Position numbers and translations under genes: made by a program
Shown: one piece after another, positions 14,163 through 14,362 of the stretch
How positions within the stretch are numbered: the first letter of the stretch is position 1
Layout of the letters: every line of letters begins with the position of its first letter
From: JBJEQG01 sp051881635
Lineage (GTDB): Bacteria > Bacillota > Clostridia > Oscillospirales > Acutalibacteraceae
Length of the DNA: 14,362 nucleotides
Assembly: GCA_051881635.1 (NCBI GenBank)
Contig: JBJEQG010000105.1
Span: 1-14,362, forward strand
Direction: 5' to 3'
The notes under the pieces: generated by a model
The model's database searches: none
The model's input: the letters and a program-made list of their open reading frames with translations, nothing else
Told to the model about the DNA's origin: nothing

Positions 14163-14191
14163 ATTATATCAAATACGACAATTTTCGTCAA
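14163..14191 (-). promoter_or_regulatory. Promoter of the toxin gene
   Basis: On the minus strand, TTGACG (14191-14186), a 17-base spacer ending in TGA and TATAAT (14168-14163), giving an extended -10. Transcription should start near 14156. Confidence 0.85.
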
Positions 14192-14200
14192 TCTCCAAAT

Positions 14201-14227
14201 AAAAAAAGCATGGCAAAATCGCCACAC
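14201..14227 (-). terminator. Minus-strand terminator upstream of the toxin promoter
   Basis: On the minus strand GTGTGGC (14227-14221), a GATTTT loop and GCCATGC (14214-14208) form a 7-bp stem with two G-T pairs, followed by seven T. It would stop read-through from the neighbouring module on the right and insulate the toxin promoter. Confidence 0.55.
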
Positions 14228-14233
14228 TTTGAC

Positions 14234-14262
14234 TTGACATATTTTCTTTTGGGTTGTATAAT
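14234..14262 (+). promoter_or_regulatory. Promoter of antisense small RNA 2
   Basis: TTGACA (14234-14239), a 17-base spacer and TATAAT (14257-14262), again perfect consensus and nearly identical to the promoter at 13844-13872 including the spacer. Confidence 0.87.
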
Positions 14263-14268
14263 ATAAAT

Positions 14269-14358
14269 AACAAGGGTGTACCGATAAGCGGTTGCTCCCA
14301 AATAGTTTGTGTTAAGAAATAACTGCCCTATTGGAAGCTGGGGCGGTTATTTCTTTTT
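14269..14358 (+). ncRNA. Predicted antisense RNA 2, second copy of the antitoxin RNA
   Basis: About 90 nt, from the second consensus promoter to a 15-bp terminator hairpin (14314-14328 with 14341-14355) and T run. Its 5' block (14271-14299) differs from copy 1 by only two bases (GTGTACC for GTATACC, GCTCCC for GTTCCC); the middle is divergent. The left terminator arm has CTGCC where copy 1 has CCGCC, keeping the stem through a G-T pair. Conserved ends and stem with a variable loop indicate selection on RNA structure, while the variable part may give specificity for its own toxin mRNA. Confidence 0.72.
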
Positions 14359-14362
14359 GTTA
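14347..14362 (-). CDS. 3' end of a second predicted toxin gene, cut by the window edge
   Basis: On the minus strand the last readable codons are AAC AAA AAG AAA TAA (N-K-K-K-stop, 14361-14347), the same ending as the complete toxin gene and in the same position relative to the terminator of antisense RNA 2. The body of the gene lies beyond the right edge, so this call rests on symmetry with module 1. Confidence 0.5.

Larger units (their letters stand above)
13841..14358 (+). repeat. Direct repeat of the antisense RNA unit (two copies, 390-base period)
   Basis: Units 13841-13973 and 14231-14358 share the promoter, the 5' RNA block and the terminator arms, with the -35 boxes exactly 390 bases apart. 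Each unit is followed on the opposite strand by a Lys-rich toxin end, so whole toxin-antitoxin modules have been duplicated in tandem. Confidence 0.8.

Noticed and set aside
13841..14358. CRISPR-like or mobile-element reading of the 390-base direct repeat
   Set aside because: There are only two copies, each with a promoter, terminator and opposite small gene. No short regular repeats, target-site duplications or transposase are seen.

Overview
The window looks like a draft-assembly fragment from a Gram-positive gut Clostridia member, most probably Ruminococcus/Oscillospiraceae. Three things point there: a secreted GH13 amylase with MucBP-like, CBM26-like and triple-tyrosine (Y_Y_Y-like) modules; strong GGAGG ribosome binding sites with TTGACA-N17-TATAAT promoters; and an obg-mrnC pair. 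The genus is an inference from architecture, not from a search. A run of exactly 100 N (8691-8790) is a scaffold gap placeholder, and both ends of the window cut genes.

Layout. (1) 1-3689, minus strand: a very large secreted alpha-amylase, at least 1229 residues, whose C-terminus lies beyond the left edge. (2) 3690-4148: a 459-base divergent intergenic region with two inverted repeats, a structured amylase leader and the promoter of the polyamine genes. (3) 4149-10004, plus strand: a polyamine biosynthesis cluster: speD (AdoMet decarboxylase), a short Orn/Lys/Arg decarboxylase (speA-like), speE, a carboxynorspermidine/carboxyspermidine dehydrogenase interrupted by the gap, and nspC. It therefore carries both the decarboxylated-AdoMet route and the aspartate-semialdehyde route for adding aminopropyl groups, but no agmatine hydrolase. 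(4) 10018-11977, plus strand: a Cys-containing protein of unknown function, an AEC-family permease and another unknown small protein. (5) 12029-13711, minus strand: obg and mrnC (GTPase for ribosome assembly, and Mini-RNase III for 23S rRNA maturation), meeting the plus-strand genes at a shared terminator. (6) 13844-14362: a compact system with no long ORF.

Region 6 is the most interesting part. A 27-codon gene on the minus strand (13962-14045) encodes a hydrophobic peptide ending in KKK. It has an excellent ribosome binding site, a structured leader of about 110 nt and its own extended -10 promoter. Facing it on the plus strand, a near-consensus promoter drives a short RNA of about 95 nt that ends at a terminator hairpin containing the peptide's last codons and stop. 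This is the layout of a type I toxin-antitoxin module (par/fst- or txpA/ratA-like convergent transcripts). The antisense RNA unit is repeated 390 bases to the right, where the last codons of a second toxin gene (also N-K-K-K-stop) are cut by the window edge, so this is a tandem array of at least two modules. The 5' leaders of the toxin mRNA and of the antisense RNAs resemble each other in the same sense.

Two mosaic arrays of small palindromes (6504-6573 and 11483-11550, in opposite orientation) look like dispersed intergenic repeat elements. No tRNA, rRNA, CRISPR array or transposase was seen.
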